NCBI GenBank assembly: GCA_021107195.1
Contig: JAIOTF010000303.1
Coordinates: 1 to 7,261, forward strand
Direction of reading: 5' to 3'
DNA length: 7,261 bases
Source of the DNA: Anaerolineaceae bacterium
GTDB lineage: Bacteria; Chloroflexota; Anaerolineae; Anaerolineales; Anaerolineaceae
The number at the start of each line of letters is the position of its first letter. The stretch's first letter is position 1. The translations under genes were made by a program, and so were the position numbers. The notes under the pieces are model-generated. The model was given only the letters and a program-made list of their open reading frames with translations, was not told where the DNA came from and did not search any database. Below, one piece after another: positions 1-6,078 of this stretch.

Positions 1-44
1 CAGTCTGGCGACTTACAGTCTGGCGACTTACAGTCTGGCGACTG
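1..44. repeat. 15-bp tandem repeat, about 2.9 copies, cut by the window edge
   Basis: The unit CAGTCTGGCGACTTA occurs at 1-15 and 16-30, and its first 13 bases again at 31-43. Each unit holds a short dyad AGTC-TGGC-GACT. In the last copy the dyad grows to five-base arms (CAGTC-TGGC-GACTG, 31-44). The unit is a multiple of three and has no stop in any plus-strand frame, so it can sit inside a reading frame, where here it reads QSGDL. The array may continue to the left. It could be an in-frame coding expansion or a copy of a dispersed repeat family, which the window alone cannot decide. Confidence 0.85.
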
Positions 45-222
45 TATCAGCACGTTTGATCTGCGTGCCCTGGCGATGCAGAAAGGCGTTTTGCGGGCGG
101 GGGCTGCGCCGCTGTGTTTGCTCAGTCTTCCGCAGGCGCATTATGAGACGCTGGTTGCTTCTGTCCCCGCGGCGGTGGCGCGTTTGCAGGAATTGGCCGA
201 GGAACGATGGGGGCAGGCATGA
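1..222 (+). CDS. C-terminal fragment of an upstream protein, possibly a cyclic-nucleotide-binding-like domain tail
   Basis: Frame 1 is open from the left edge to a TGA at 220-222, giving 73 residues with no start in view, so this is the 3' end of a larger gene. The first 14 residues are the repeat QSGDL-QSGDL-QSGD. The rest resembles the last strands and closing helix of a cNMP-binding (Crp-like) beta-barrel: an SGD turn, FDLRAL in the place of the usual FGE-ALL stretch, VLRAGAAPLCLLSLP like the ATVRA...LL-L strand, then an amphipathic helix ETLVASVPAAVARLQELAEER. The usual GE and R-A phosphate-binding residues are not clear, so cyclic nucleotide binding is doubtful. The gene overlaps the FtsX permease, which fits an ABC ATPase carrying such a domain at its C-terminus, but no ATPase motif is in the window. 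Family assignment is by eye and tentative. An in-frame ATG at 76 would give a 48-residue protein, which seems less likely. Confidence 0.5.
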   Translation, partial: QSGDLQSGDLQSGDCISTFDLRALAMQKGVLRAGAAPLCLLSLPQAHYETLVASVPAAVARLQELAEERWGQA

Positions 223-2651
223 CAATCCCAGAGCGCCCCATGATGCGACCCCGCTGGAGCAAGGTCTTGCAGGACTTGTGGAGCAATCGCACGCGTTCGA
301 TCCTGGTTGTGCTTTCGATTGGTGTGGGGTTGTTCGCCCTGGGGCTGATCATGACCATCAATGTCATCCTTAAAGAGGATATGCGCGCGAGCTACAGCAG
401 TGTGAATCCGGCCAATGTTACCCTTTCGCTGGCGGGTTTCGACGAGACTCTTGTTACCCGCGTTGCACACCTGGAGAGCGTGGAGCAGGCCCAGGCATTG
501 CGTGTAGCAGCCTTTCGCGTGCGGGCCAGCGACGGGCAGTGGAAGGTGTTGGATATCAGTGGTATCGAAGATTTTGAGAGGCAAGAGATCAATACCCTGT
601 CTCTGCTTGAAGGCCGCTGGCCGCAGAACTTCTATGAAATGGTCATTGATCTTAACAAGCTGGATGACCTGGGCTATGCTGTTGGTGATGTGCTGGAAGT
701 AGAGATGGTGGATGGCTCCACCCGCACGCTGACCCTGTGTGGCATTGTACAGAATCAGACCATTGGGGCAGCCAGAGGGGGCGGTAGTTTTTTTATGGAG
801 AACATGCAGGGCTATGTGCGAATGGATGCCATGCCGCACCTCGGCCAGCCGCAGGTCTATAATACGTTGCTGGTCACCTCCGCAGACGGGGGCAATAATG
901 AGGACAGCTTGCATATGCTGGCTGAAGAATTGCAGGATGTGATCAAACACGCTCACCTGATGCTGCTGAATTCAAACACCCGTCTCACAGACCGCCATCC
1001 AACTTCCCTTTATGTGGACACGATTGGGACGATCTTGATCTTCCTCGGGTTGTTGATCGTTTTTCTCAGCGGCTCGTTGATCAGCAATACGCTGACAGCT
1101 CTGCTCAATCAGCAGCGCGAGCAAATTGGTATCATGAAGAGTTTTGGCGCCAGCAGCCGGCAGATCATCGTCATGTATATGCTGTTGTTGTTCATCCTCG
1201 GTATGTTGGGGCTGATGATCTCTATTCCTGCATCCCACTGGGTGGCTTACCAAGTGCTGTATGAGCTGGCTGGTGCACTCAATTTCCAGATTCAGCCGAA
1301 ACGCTTTGTCTTCCTGCCGGTGCTGGTGCAAATGGTGATGGCTTTCATTGTGCCGCAGTTGGCAGGAGTCTTCCCCGTGATGCAGGGCACGCGTATCAAG
1401 ATACAGGATGCCTTGAGCGGCTTTGGCGGGGAAGTACCCCAGGCTGATACCGGTTTGAGCCGTTTCCTGAGTCGTTTTCGCAAGCTCTCGCGCCCGATGC
1501 GCATTTCATTACGCAATACCTTCCGGCGCAAGGGACGCCTGATCCTGACCCTGGTCACGCTGTCCCTGGGCGGTTCGATCTTCATCGCCACCTTCAGCGT
1601 GCGCGCCTCGCTGGATGCCTATATAGATCAGGTGGGGCATTATTTCCAGGCGGATGTGAATATTACCACCAGCCGGCCTTATCGTATGGGGCAGATGGCG
1701 CATTACCTGGCGCCCATCCCGGGCATTGAAGAGATTGAAGGCTGGTCAGTGGCACGCTGCGAGCTGCCCGGCAAGGACAAGGATACATCCGGCGCATCGG
1801 TAACGATGATGGCGCCGCCAGTGGAAAGCCCAATGGTTGAACCGATTCTCATCTCCGGGCGCTGGATAGAAACGTCCGGCCAAAACGAGGTTGCCTTGAA
1901 TGAACAATTCCTGTTTGATTTTTCTGACCTGGGATTGGGGGACACGCTCGATTTGCGCGTGAATGGTGAGATTACAGAATGGACGGTGGTTGGTTTTTTT
2001 CAACTGGCTGGAAAAAGCGCCGGTTATATTGTTTACACTGATTATGAATCTCTGGTCGATGAGATCAACCAGCGGGATCAGGCGATTATTTTCCGTATTG
2101 CCCTTGATGAAGAACAAATCCCGCCCAATGAACAGGCCTGGTTCCGCAGCCAGTTGAATGCTTATCTGGAGGGCAAGGGCGTGCGTATCCGTGACTTGCA
2201 GGGCGGTGATACCTTGCAGAAAGCGGCCACTGATGGATTGAACATCATTATCCAGTTTTTGATGATCATGTCTTTCCTGACTGCTCTGGTGGGCAGCATT
2301 GGCCTTGCCGGAACAATGAGCATGAACGTGATTGACCGCACGCGCGAGATAGGCATCATGCGCGCCATTGGCGCCCATGACAAAGTGATTGCCCAGATGG
2401 TAATCGTTGAAGGGTTGTTGATTGGCTTGATGAGCTGGTTGCTGGGGGCTTTGCTTTCTTTTCCCATCAGCCGCAGCTTGTCCAATACGATCAGTTATGC
2501 CCTGTTTGACGTGCCAGCTACATATACATTTTCCGTGATCGGGTTTGTGTACTGGTTTGTGATTGCCATTATCCTGGCGGTGATTGCCAGTATCCTGCCT
2601 GCGCGCAGCGCTACCCACCTCACCATCCGCGAGGCGATTTCATACGAATAA
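207..2651 (+). CDS. Tandem FtsX/MacB-type ABC transporter permease
   Basis: This is an 814-residue membrane protein with two copies of the FtsX permease module, the membrane half of a type VII (MacB/LolCDE-like) ABC system acting on lipids, peptides, drugs or envelope proteins at the outer face of the membrane. A first membrane helix lies at about 31-53, followed by a MacB-type extracytoplasmic domain to about 268. Helices follow near 271-296, 320-345 and 368-392. The second half repeats the plan: a helix near 446-468, an external domain to about 665, then helices near 672-705, 732-757 and 772-798. The cytoplasmic coupling motif appears twice, EQIGIMKSFGAS at 305-316 and EIGIMRAIGA at 714-723, a strong mark of the family. 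No ATPase domain is present, so a separate ATPase is needed, probably upstream. The start is uncertain: ATG 207 follows a GAGGA at 199-203 with tight spacing, and ATG 219 makes an ATGA overlap with the upstream stop. They differ by four residues. The substrate cannot be told from the sequence. Confidence 0.93.
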   Translation: MGAGMTIPERPMMRPRWSKVLQDLWSNRTRSILVVLSIGVGLFALGLIMTINVILKEDMRASYSSVNPANVTLSLAGFDETLVTRVAHLESVEQAQALRVAAFRVRASDGQWKVLDISGIEDFERQEINTLSLLEGRWPQNFYEMVIDLNKLDDLGYAVGDVLEVEMVDGSTRTLTLCGIVQNQTIGAARGGGSFFMENMQGYVRMDAMPHLGQPQVYNTLLVTSADGGNNEDSLHMLAEELQDVIKHAHLMLLNSNTRLTDRHPTSLYVDTIGTILIFLGLLIVFLSGSLISNTLTALLNQQREQIGIMKSFGASSRQIIVMYMLLLFILGMLGLMISIPASHWVAYQVLYELAGALNFQIQPKRFVFLPVLVQMVMAFIVPQLAGVFPVMQGTRIKIQDALSGFGGEVPQADTGLSRFLSRFRKLSRPMRISLRNTFRRKGRLILTLVTLSLGGSIFIATFSVRASLDAYIDQVGHYFQADVNITTSRPYRMGQMAHYLAPIPGIEEIEGWSVARCELPGKDKDTSGASVTMMAPPVESPMVEPILISGRWIETSGQNEVALNEQFLFDFSDLGLGDTLDLRVNGEITEWTVVGFFQLAGKSAGYIVYTDYESLVDEINQRDQAIIFRIALDEEQIPPNEQAWFRSQLNAYLEGKGVRIRDLQGGDTLQKAATDGLNIIIQFLMIMSFLTALVGSIGLAGTMSMNVIDRTREIGIMRAIGAHDKVIAQMVIVEGLLIGLMSWLLGALLSFPISRSLSNTISYALFDVPATYTFSVIGFVYWFVIAIILAVIASILPARSATHLTIREAISYE

Positions 2652-2695
2652 GGGGGATTCGCTTATTGAGAACCTCTTTAAAGCCTGCAAGGCTT
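2647..2695 (+). terminator. Two short dyads after the FtsX stop, weak terminator candidates
   Basis: AATAAG at 2647-2652 pairs with CTTATT at 2662-2667 across the stop codon. AAGCCT at 2681-2686 pairs perfectly with AGGCTT at 2690-2695 over a three-base loop. The second hairpin is the better one, but it is followed by CGAAGAATTTC rather than a run of T, so it is not a classic intrinsic terminator. It may still mark the end of the FtsX transcript, since a separate promoter lies 150 bases downstream. Confidence 0.3.
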
Positions 2696-2846
2696 CGAAG
2701 AATTTCTTAAGCCTTAATTTTGTCCCTGCATCATTTTTGAGGGGTGGTATTTGTTTTAAGTCTCCCCCTTTTCAAATTCAAGGGCAGACGGAGCATGCTT
2801 ATACAACCAATATTGAAGAAATCGAGAAATTGGTGATAAAAACCTA

Positions 2847-2874
2847 TTGACTTAATTATAAATTTCATTATACT
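2847..2874 (+). promoter_or_regulatory. Sigma-70-type promoter for the GntR-sugar transporter operon
   Basis: A -35 box TTGACT at 2847-2852 (five of six to consensus) and a -10 box TATACT at 2869-2874 (five of six) are separated by 16 bp of AT-rich DNA. Transcription would start near 2881-2883. The box quality, spacing and position, about 60 bases before the regulator's start codon, make this the most convincing promoter in the window. It probably drives the regulator and the solute-binding protein together, because only 22 bp separate those genes. Confidence 0.75.
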
Positions 2875-2883
2875 GATAATAGA

Positions 2884-2895
2884 TTGGACGTCCAA
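2884..2895. promoter_or_regulatory. Perfect 12-bp palindrome, likely operator of the GntR regulator
   Basis: TTGGACGTCCAA is its own reverse complement. It begins nine bases after the -10 box, right at or just after the expected transcription start, where a bound dimer would block RNA polymerase. GntR-family proteins bind short palindromes and commonly repress their own operon, and the regulator gene begins about 40 bases downstream. That this regulator binds here is an inference. A degenerate match lies at the same relative place before the GH3 gene. Confidence 0.65.
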
Positions 2896-2935
2896 CCTCT
2901 CAATAAAAATCACCTTCATAGAAGATTTGGTGCAT

Positions 2936-3670
2936 ATGACGATCATCAATACCGGCAGCCGCATACAGCAAGTAAAGGCATATTTGCTCGATTACATTGA
3001 CCATAATCACTTGAAACGCAATGATCAATTGCCTTCGGAAGCAACTATCGCAAAAATAGTGGGGGTCAGCCGTAACACGCTTCGCGAGGCATACGTTTCG
3101 CTGGAAAATGAAGGCGTTATTATCCGGCGGCACGGGATTGGTACTTTTGTGGCCCAGGCCCCCATTATTCGTGATTCTTTGAATGATTTTCTTCCTTTTG
3201 CACAAATCATCGAAAATGTTGGCTACACACCCGGCTTTAAGACACTTTCCATCGATCATGTTATTGCTCCTGCGGATGTTTACGATGCATTTAATGTGCC
3301 CCTCTCGACAAACATCCTTTGCATTAAACGCATCGTGTTTGCTGACCAGCAGCCTGCGATTTATGTTGACGATTATCTGTCGCCGCTTATTGATGTTGAA
3401 AGCATAGACTGGGACAATTTTGAGGGCAATATGGTTGAAGTTCTCTCCGCCTCACTCAATACCTCGTTGCACCAAATTCAATCAACCATTCGCGCGGCGG
3501 CCATCGAGTCGGAAATTTCACAATGGTTACAGTTATCGGAAGGAACGCCAATTCTCTCTATTCGCTCAACAATTTTTGCTTTGGATAATCAACCGGTAAC
3601 CTACAGCAAGGTGTATTTCAACTCTAATATCATGGAGTTGAATATTGTGCGGATGATCCGCGAAAAGTAG
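2936..3670 (+). CDS. GntR-family (HutC/UTRA type) transcriptional regulator
   Basis: This 244-residue protein has the normal length for the family. The N-terminal winged helix-turn-helix spans about residues 9-72. It has the typical LPSE at 32-35, a recognition helix region SRNTLREAYVSLENEG at 45-60, and the wing RRHGIGTFV at 64-72. The rest, about 90-240, fits a UTRA ligand-binding domain (chorismate-lyase fold), with RIVFADQQP near 132-140 and a late TYSKVYFNS strand. Such regulators bind a sugar, sugar phosphate or other small effector and release DNA. As first gene of the transporter operon, it most likely senses the imported sugar or a product of it and represses itself, the transporter and perhaps the GH3 gene. 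In-frame starts at TTG 2927 and GTG 2930 are possible. GAAG at 2921-2924 is better spaced for GTG 2930, but ATG 2936 is taken here as the commonest start type. The gene looks more AT-rich than its neighbours by eye. Confidence 0.92.
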   Translation: MTIINTGSRIQQVKAYLLDYIDHNHLKRNDQLPSEATIAKIVGVSRNTLREAYVSLENEGVIIRRHGIGTFVAQAPIIRDSLNDFLPFAQIIENVGYTPGFKTLSIDHVIAPADVYDAFNVPLSTNILCIKRIVFADQQPAIYVDDYLSPLIDVESIDWDNFEGNMVEVLSASLNTSLHQIQSTIRAAAIESEISQWLQLSEGTPILSIRSTIFALDNQPVTYSKVYFNSNIMELNIVRMIREK

Positions 3671-3681
3671 TGACATTTCTC

Positions 3682-3688
3682 AAAGGAG
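3682..3688 (+). promoter_or_regulatory. Ribosome binding site of the solute-binding protein gene
   Basis: AAAGGAG lies four bases before ATG 3693 and seven before ATG 3696. Both ATGs are in frame and adjacent. The spacing favours the second, so the protein may lack the first Met. Confidence 0.8.
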
Positions 3689-3692
3689 AAGG

Positions 3693-5102
3693 ATGATGAG
3701 TACCCCTAAAAGATTTTTGTTTGTCCTGTTGATCCTGTTGGTTGGTTTGCTGGCCGCATGCGGCCCGGCTGCCCCTGCCGAAGCACCGGCGGAGGAAGCC
3801 CCAGCCGAAGCAGCACCCCCGGAAGAAGCGCCGGCAGAAGAGGCCGCACCGGCTGAAGAAGCTGCTCCCGCTGAAGAAGAACCCGCTATGGAGCCGGTCA
3901 CCATTCAGGTGTTTTACCCGGTTGCGGTGGATGCCCCGATTGCTGCTATTTTCCAGGGCTATATTGAGGACTTCCAGGCTGAGTATCCCTACATCACGGT
4001 TGAACCGGTTTTCTCCGGCGGCTACGGTGATGTGCAAACTGCCATCCAGACCACAATTGATGGTGGTGGAGAGCCGCCAGCCCTGGCAGTGATGCTCGCA
4101 ACCGCCATCTATGACCTGATCAACGCCGATTACATTGTGCCTTTAGATGAACACATTGCCGGTATGGAAGATGGCGATGCCTATGTCGCTGATTTCTTGC
4201 CTGCTTTCCTGGCAAATTCCTATTATGACGGCCAATTGTGGAGCGTTCCCTTCCAGCGCAGTGCTGTGGTGATGTACTACAATGTTGATATGTTTGCTGA
4301 AGCAGGGCTGGAACCGCCCACAAGCTGGCAGACCTGGGCTGAAGCCGCGCAGGCATTGACCGTTACCGAAGGCGACGTTACCAATTGGGGGCTGCACTTC
4401 TCTTCCGACTGGCCCTACTGGCTCTTCCAGCCCCTGGCAATTGGTGCCGGGCAGAACATCCTTGACGATGACTGCACCGTGACCTTCGATGATCCTGCGG
4501 TGATTGAAGCCGTTCAATTCTATATTGATCTCTCCGCCGAATATGGCGCCATGCCCGCCGGTGTGCAAGCCACTTGGCCGACAGATCCGCCCGATCTCGC
4601 AAGCGGCGCCACGGCAATGATCGTTCACTCCTCCGGCAGTCTGACAGGTCTTTTGGAACAGGCTGACTTCGAGCTTGGTGTGATGCCCTACCCCGGTAAA
4701 GAAGAAGGCACCACAGCCAGTGTTCCTGGCGGCGGCAATTTCTACATGATGAATGGCGTTTCTGCTGAAAAACAGGATGCTGCCTGGAAATTCATGGAAT
4801 TCATCACCCAGCCTGACTATGTGGCCGATTTCAGCATCAACACCGGCTACATTGCCAACCGCTACAGCGCCTATGATACCGATGCAATGCAGGCGTATGT
4901 TGCCGATGTGCCCCAGGCCCTGCTGACCCGCGATGCTTTGCAATCAGCCGGCGCCGAACTGGCGACACAGAACCTGGGTCAGGTACGCGGAATCTTCCAC
5001 GATTACCTGCAGAGGGCGATCAATGGTGAAATGGGTGCTGCCGAGGCAATGGCTGCTGCACAGGCCGAAGCTGAAGCTGCCCTGGCAGATTACTGCGAAT
5101 AG
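3693..5102 (+). CDS. Sugar ABC transporter lipoprotein solute-binding protein (family 1, UgpB-like)
   Basis: This is the extracellular substrate catcher of a CUT1 importer. Of 469 residues, the first 22 form a lipoprotein signal peptide (KR, then a long Leu/Val stretch) ending in the lipobox LAAC, with Cys23 as the lipid anchor. Residues 25-65 are a Pro/Ala/Glu linker that holds the domain away from the membrane. The binding domain runs from about 69 to the end. Family marks include LWSVPFQRSAVVMYYNVDMF, the hinge-region PTSWQTWAEAA, SGATAMIVHSSGS, and a late PGGGNFYMMNGVS...AAWKFMEFITQP...TGYIANR block that closely resembles UgpB-type proteins. The mature domain has only two cysteines, 261 and 468, besides the anchor. 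It follows the regulator by 22 bp with no room for a promoter, so the two are likely cotranscribed. The substrate is not readable from sequence: UgpB itself binds glycerol-3-phosphate, but the GH3 neighbour argues for an oligosaccharide. Confidence 0.93.
   Translation: MMSTPKRFLFVLLILLVGLLAACGPAAPAEAPAEEAPAEAAPPEEAPAEEAAPAEEAAPAEEEPAMEPVTIQVFYPVAVDAPIAAIFQGYIEDFQAEYPYITVEPVFSGGYGDVQTAIQTTIDGGGEPPALAVMLATAIYDLINADYIVPLDEHIAGMEDGDAYVADFLPAFLANSYYDGQLWSVPFQRSAVVMYYNVDMFAEAGLEPPTSWQTWAEAAQALTVTEGDVTNWGLHFSSDWPYWLFQPLAIGAGQNILDDDCTVTFDDPAVIEAVQFYIDLSAEYGAMPAGVQATWPTDPPDLASGATAMIVHSSGSLTGLLEQADFELGVMPYPGKEEGTTASVPGGGNFYMMNGVSAEKQDAAWKFMEFITQPDYVADFSINTGYIANRYSAYDTDAMQAYVADVPQALLTRDALQSAGAELATQNLGQVRGIFHDYLQRAINGEMGAAEAMAAAQAEAEAALADYCE
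3765..3887 (+). repeat. Imperfect coding repeat for the Pro/Ala/Glu linker of the lipoprotein
   Basis: Residues 25-65 of the solute-binding protein are built from varied copies of PAEEA and PAEEAA, with codons mostly gcc/gca/gct, gaa/gag and ccg/ccc. The repeat is clear in the protein and degenerate in the DNA. Such linkers act as flexible charged spacers behind the lipid anchor and are prone to length change. Confidence 0.8.
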
Positions 5103-5128
5103 AATTTGATTAACCCCGAATGATCTAT

Positions 5129-5168
5129 AATGGGGTGACCAATATCGTTTTTGGTCACCCCATTTTTT
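5129..5168 (+). terminator. Strong intrinsic terminator hairpin between binding protein and permease genes
   Basis: AATGGGGTGACCAA at 5129-5142 pairs perfectly with TTGGTCACCCCATT at 5151-5164 over an eight-base loop, and a run of six T follows from 5163 to 5168. A 14-bp stem with a GC core and T tail is the textbook form. It lies 26 bases after the binding-protein stop and ends four bases before the next ribosome binding site, so the permeases are probably transcribed by partial read-through. The hairpin may also protect the 3' end of the binding-protein message. Confidence 0.88.
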
Positions 5169-5171
5169 CAT

Positions 5172-5177
5172 AAGGAG
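5172..5177 (+). promoter_or_regulatory. Ribosome binding site setting the start of the first permease
   Basis: AAGGAG lies six bases before GTG 5184. It is the only good site in the region and rules out the longer in-frame TTG at 5151, which would place the protein start inside the terminator stem. Confidence 0.85.
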
Positions 5178-5183
5178 CTTGCC

Positions 5184-6077
5184 GTGCAATCTCAAGCTGC
5201 CCGCAAACCATTCAAACCCCTTCCCTATCTTCTGACCCTTCCAACAGCGGTTTTTGTGGCTGTGTTCACCGTCTGGCCTGTGTTGCTTTCCATTTACCAG
5301 AGCTTTTTCCGCCAGCGGATGAATATTGCCAAGTTCCGCGAGCCGAGTTTCATTGGCCTGGAAAATTATATTGATTTGCTCAATGATCCTTATTTCATCA
5401 AGGTTATTGGCAATACGCTGAAATACATCATCGGCACGGTACCGATCAGCATACTATTGGGATTTTTGTTTGCCTTGCTGGTCAACCGGAAAGTGCGCGG
5501 CGTTGGATTTTTCCGTCTGGCGTTCTTTCATCCGATGGTACTGCCTATGGTCAGTGCCGCCACCGTTTGGCTGTTTTTCTTCACCCCCGATTATGGCCTG
5601 TTCAACACTGCCCTGCGCTTTTTGGGCTATAATGGTCCTCAAAACTGGACGGGCAACCCCAATCTGGCGATATTATCCGTTATCATTGTTGCCATCTGGA
5701 AAAATTCCGGCTATTATATGATCTTTTATCTGGCGGGTTTGCAAAACCTGCCGACTGATGTTTTCGAAGCAGCAGCATTGGATGGCGCCAATGGGTGGCA
5801 AACCTTGTGGCAGATCACCTTCCCTTTGATGCGCCGCACCACACTATTCATTAGTACAATTGCTTTCATTGATGCCTTCCGTACCGTTGATCATATCTTC
5901 GTTCTGACCTCCGGCGGTCCCAGCCGGGCCAGCACCGTCTTGCTCTTTGAGCTTTGGTCGCAGCGGTTTGAATACCAGGATATCGGTGTTTCCGCGGCGA
6001 TCACAGTCATCTTTGTAGTGATACTGCTGGCGTTCACGATTACCAATTTCATTGTGTCTGAGCGTAAGGAGGCCTGA
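5184..6077 (+). CDS. Sugar ABC transporter permease, MalF/UgpA type
   Basis: This 297-residue protein is one of the two membrane subunits of the CUT1 importer (binding-protein-dependent transport inner membrane component). Six membrane helices can be placed near residues 14-38, 74-100, 107-131, 158-183, 218-240 and 266-292. The EAA loop that contacts the ATPase is intact at 195-214: EAAALDGAN, Gly201 at the conserved place, and ITFP at 211-214. It has the short MalF form without the large periplasmic insert of enteric MalF, as usual in UgpA-like proteins. The GTG start at 5184 is chosen because AAGGAG stands six bases before it. The stop is one base before the next gene's ATG, with that gene's ribosome binding site inside this coding region, so translation of the two permeases is coupled. 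It depends on read-through of the hairpin just upstream. Confidence 0.95.
   Translation: MQSQAARKPFKPLPYLLTLPTAVFVAVFTVWPVLLSIYQSFFRQRMNIAKFREPSFIGLENYIDLLNDPYFIKVIGNTLKYIIGTVPISILLGFLFALLVNRKVRGVGFFRLAFFHPMVLPMVSAATVWLFFFTPDYGLFNTALRFLGYNGPQNWTGNPNLAILSVIIVAIWKNSGYYMIFYLAGLQNLPTDVFEAAALDGANGWQTLWQITFPLMRRTTLFISTIAFIDAFRTVDHIFVLTSGGPSRASTVLLFELWSQRFEYQDIGVSAAITVIFVVILLAFTITNFIVSERKEA
6066..6072 (+). promoter_or_regulatory. Ribosome binding site setting the start of the second permease
   Basis: AAGGAGG, a full consensus, lies six bases before ATG 6079. It supports that start over the longer in-frame TTG at 6052. Confidence 0.9.
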
Positions 6078-6078
6078 A

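Noticed and set aside
1..44. CRISPR array as an explanation of the left-edge repeats
   Set aside because: The units are contiguous with no spacers and only 15 bp long.
141..956. Long minus-strand open frame, 271 codons
   Set aside because: It lies opposite the well-supported FtsX permease, has no recognisable domain and a composition rich in His, Gln and Arg as expected from an antisense frame.
1746..2618. Minus-strand open frame, 290 codons
   Set aside because: It mirrors the second half of the FtsX permease, including its conserved motifs, and shows no family features of its own.
2766..2784. CCCTT/AAGGG dyad in the spacer before the GntR promoter
   Set aside because: Five-base arms over a nine-base loop with no T run or gene context to give it a role.
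2584..2850. Small plus-strand open frame running from the permease end into the spacer
   Set aside because: Its first part overlaps conserved permease codons in another frame and the rest reads AT-rich spacer with no family likeness or ribosome binding site.
3680..3904. Minus-strand frame rich in Ser, Ala and Gly
   Set aside because: It is the reverse reading of the Pro/Ala/Glu linker repeat of the lipoprotein.
4143..4943. Minus-strand open frame, 266 codons
   Set aside because: It is antisense to the solute-binding protein gene, with low-complexity His/Gly-rich composition and no ribosome binding site seen.
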